In this document: piece by piece, positions 63,375-64,000 of the stretch
How positions within the stretch are numbered: position 1 is the first letter of the stretch
Layout of the letters: every line of letters begins with the position of its first letter
Source of the DNA: [Mycobacterium] crassicus
GTDB lineage: Bacteria > Actinomycetota > Actinomycetes > Mycobacteriales > Mycobacteriaceae
Direction of reading: 5' to 3'
Assembly: GCF_020181615.1 (NCBI RefSeq)
Contig: NZ_CP084029.1
Coordinates: forward strand, 2,190,557 to 2,254,556
DNA length: 64,000 bases
The notes under the pieces: model-generated
Databases searched by the model: none
Told to the model about the DNA's origin: nothing
Seen by the model: the letters and a program-made list of their open reading frames with translations, nothing else
Program-made: the position numbers and the translations under genes

Positions 63375-63659
63375 ATGTCGATCAATTACCAGTTCGGTGA
63401 TGTCAACGCTCACGGTGCGCTGATCCGCGCCCAGGCGGCTTCGTTGGAGGCTGAGCACCAGGCGATCGTGCACGATGTGCTCGCTGCCGGTGATTTCTGG
63501 GGTGGTTCGGGTTCGGTGGCCTGCCAGGAGTTCGTGTCCCAGTTGGGTCGCAACTTCGCGGTGATCTACGAGCAGGCCAATGCTCACGGTCAGAAGGTGC
63601 AGACGGCCGGCAACAACATGGCCAACACCGACGCCTCCGTCGGCTCCAGCTGGGCCTGA
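63375..63659 (+). CDS. esxN: ESX-5 WXG100 protein EsxN
   Basis: A 94-residue WXG100 protein of exactly the M. tuberculosis EsxN length, with SINYQFGDVNAHGALIRAQ at the start and FWGGSGSVACQEF at the WxG turn. It pairs with EsxM. Only EsxM of the pair carries a full YxxxE motif, as usual. AGGGG lies upstream of ATG 63375. The long hairpin at 63679 follows it. Confidence 0.97.
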   Translation: MSINYQFGDVNAHGALIRAQAASLEAEHQAIVHDVLAAGDFWGGSGSVACQEFVSQLGRNFAVIYEQANAHGQKVQTAGNNMANTDASVGSSWA

Positions 63660-63678
63660 CAACACCAGCAGAACGCAG

Positions 63679-63715
63679 CGCGGCAGCACACCAGCCCCAT
63701 CGGTGTGCTGCCGCG
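63679..63715 (+). terminator. Hairpin between esxN and espG5, terminator or attenuator
   Basis: A perfect 14-bp stem (CGCGGCAGCACACC with GGTGTGCTGCCGCG) and a 9-base loop lie 20 bases after esxN, without a U-tract. It would end or reduce transcription from the esxMN unit before espG5. Confidence 0.65.
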
Positions 63716-63807
63716 TGCTGCAATTGGAGGGGTGGCACCGAGCGCCCCCCGCTGTTGCGTGATCCAATAGCCAAGTACATAGGCCGACCCGGTAGAGGAG
63801 GGTAGTG

Positions 63808-64000
63808 ATGGACCCGAGTACCCGTACCGACATCACAGTCAACGTCGAGGGCTTCTGGATGCTGCAGGCGCTGCTGGACATCCGCCACGTTGCACCCGAG
63901 CTGCGCTGTCGGCCTTATGTTTCCACCGATTCGAGCGACTGGCTCTCCGAGCATCCCGGGATGGCGGTGATGCGCGAGCAGGGGATCGTCGTCGACGACG
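63808..64000 (+). CDS. espG5: ESX-5 chaperone EspG5 (partial, runs off window)
   Basis: The first 64 codons (MDPSTRTDITVNVEGFWMLQ, then ALLDIRHVAPELRCRPYVST) match M. tuberculosis EspG5 (Rv1794) closely. EspG5 binds the tip of PPE partners in PE-PPE pairs and keeps them soluble until export. AGAGGAGGG lies just upstream of ATG 63808; a GTG one codon earlier is possible. The window ends inside the gene. Confidence 0.96.
   Translation, partial: MDPSTRTDITVNVEGFWMLQALLDIRHVAPELRCRPYVSTDSSDWLSEHPGMAVMREQGIVVDD

Overview
The window is from a high-GC mycobacterium. It holds the gene order TPR/HAD protein - Rv1693-like - tlyA - nadK - recN - steA - mctB - pyrG - NUDIX - xerD and parA - scpA - scpB - rluB - cmk - der, as in the Rv1691-Rv1713 stretch of M. 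tuberculosis, and ends in an ESX-5 type VII secretion locus (eccB5, eccC5, PE, esxM, esxN, espG5). Two features together narrow the organism. The first 47 bases are the 3' end of a 5S rRNA next to the Rv1691/Rv1692 homologue, which is where the second rRNA operon (rrnB, after tyrS) lies in mycobacteria with two operons. ESX-5 is otherwise a slow-grower locus. A lineage such as the M. terrae complex (Mycolicibacter) would fit both; this is inference.

Layout. 1-19.5 kb: conserved housekeeping block, mostly + strand with 1-4 bp overlaps between genes (rRNA methylation, NAD phosphorylation, DNA repair, cytokinesis, pyrimidine synthesis, chromosome dimer resolution and segregation, ribosome maturation), interrupted by an FAD monooxygenase and an O-methyltransferase. 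19.5-22.8 kb: small exported protein, TauE/SafE-type permease, patatin-like lipase, tRNA-Pro(GGG). 22.8-33.8 kb: accessory-looking stretch directly after the tRNA, with a SulP anion transporter, hemerythrin protein, giant SARP/AAA/TPR regulator, unusual AAA ATPase, a three-gene module of EspC-like protein, WXG-amidase and membrane protein, and a trypsin-fold protein lacking catalytic residues. 33.8-37 kb: divergent Fe-S uracil-DNA-glycosylase-like protein and a PIF1-type helicase with a degenerate exonuclease-like region and BRCT domain. 37-47.5 kb: mixed metabolism and exported proteins (MpaB/DUF2236 oxygenase, malic enzyme, guanine-deaminase-like amidohydrolase, LLM flavoprotein, two DUF732 proteins, TM0106-type nuclease, NlpC/P60-like protein). 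47.8-53 kb: acyl-CoA catabolic cluster (two acyl-CoA dehydrogenases, SDR, thiolase, GntR regulator) around a divergent promoter carrying a perfect inverted repeat. 53.5-56 kb: AIP-repeat lipoprotein and a cytochrome-b/sulfite-oxidase-type membrane protein. 56.4-64 kb: ESX-5.

How the genes work together. eccB5 and eccC5 encode core parts of the ESX-5 membrane channel. PE, EsxM and EsxN are small substrates carrying WxG or YxxxE signals, and EspG5 is the chaperone that binds PE-PPE pairs. No PPE gene and no cyp143 lie between eccC5 and esxM, so the locus is reduced compared with M. tuberculosis. The strongest candidate for an undescribed system is the minus-strand module at 30917-32984: a small EspC-like protein with a YEAMD secretion motif and a leaderless-looking promoter, a WXG-headed amidase, and a membrane-anchored protein starting 4 bases later. 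It has the architecture of a type VII effector with partner and immunity protein, although immunity is inferred from position only.
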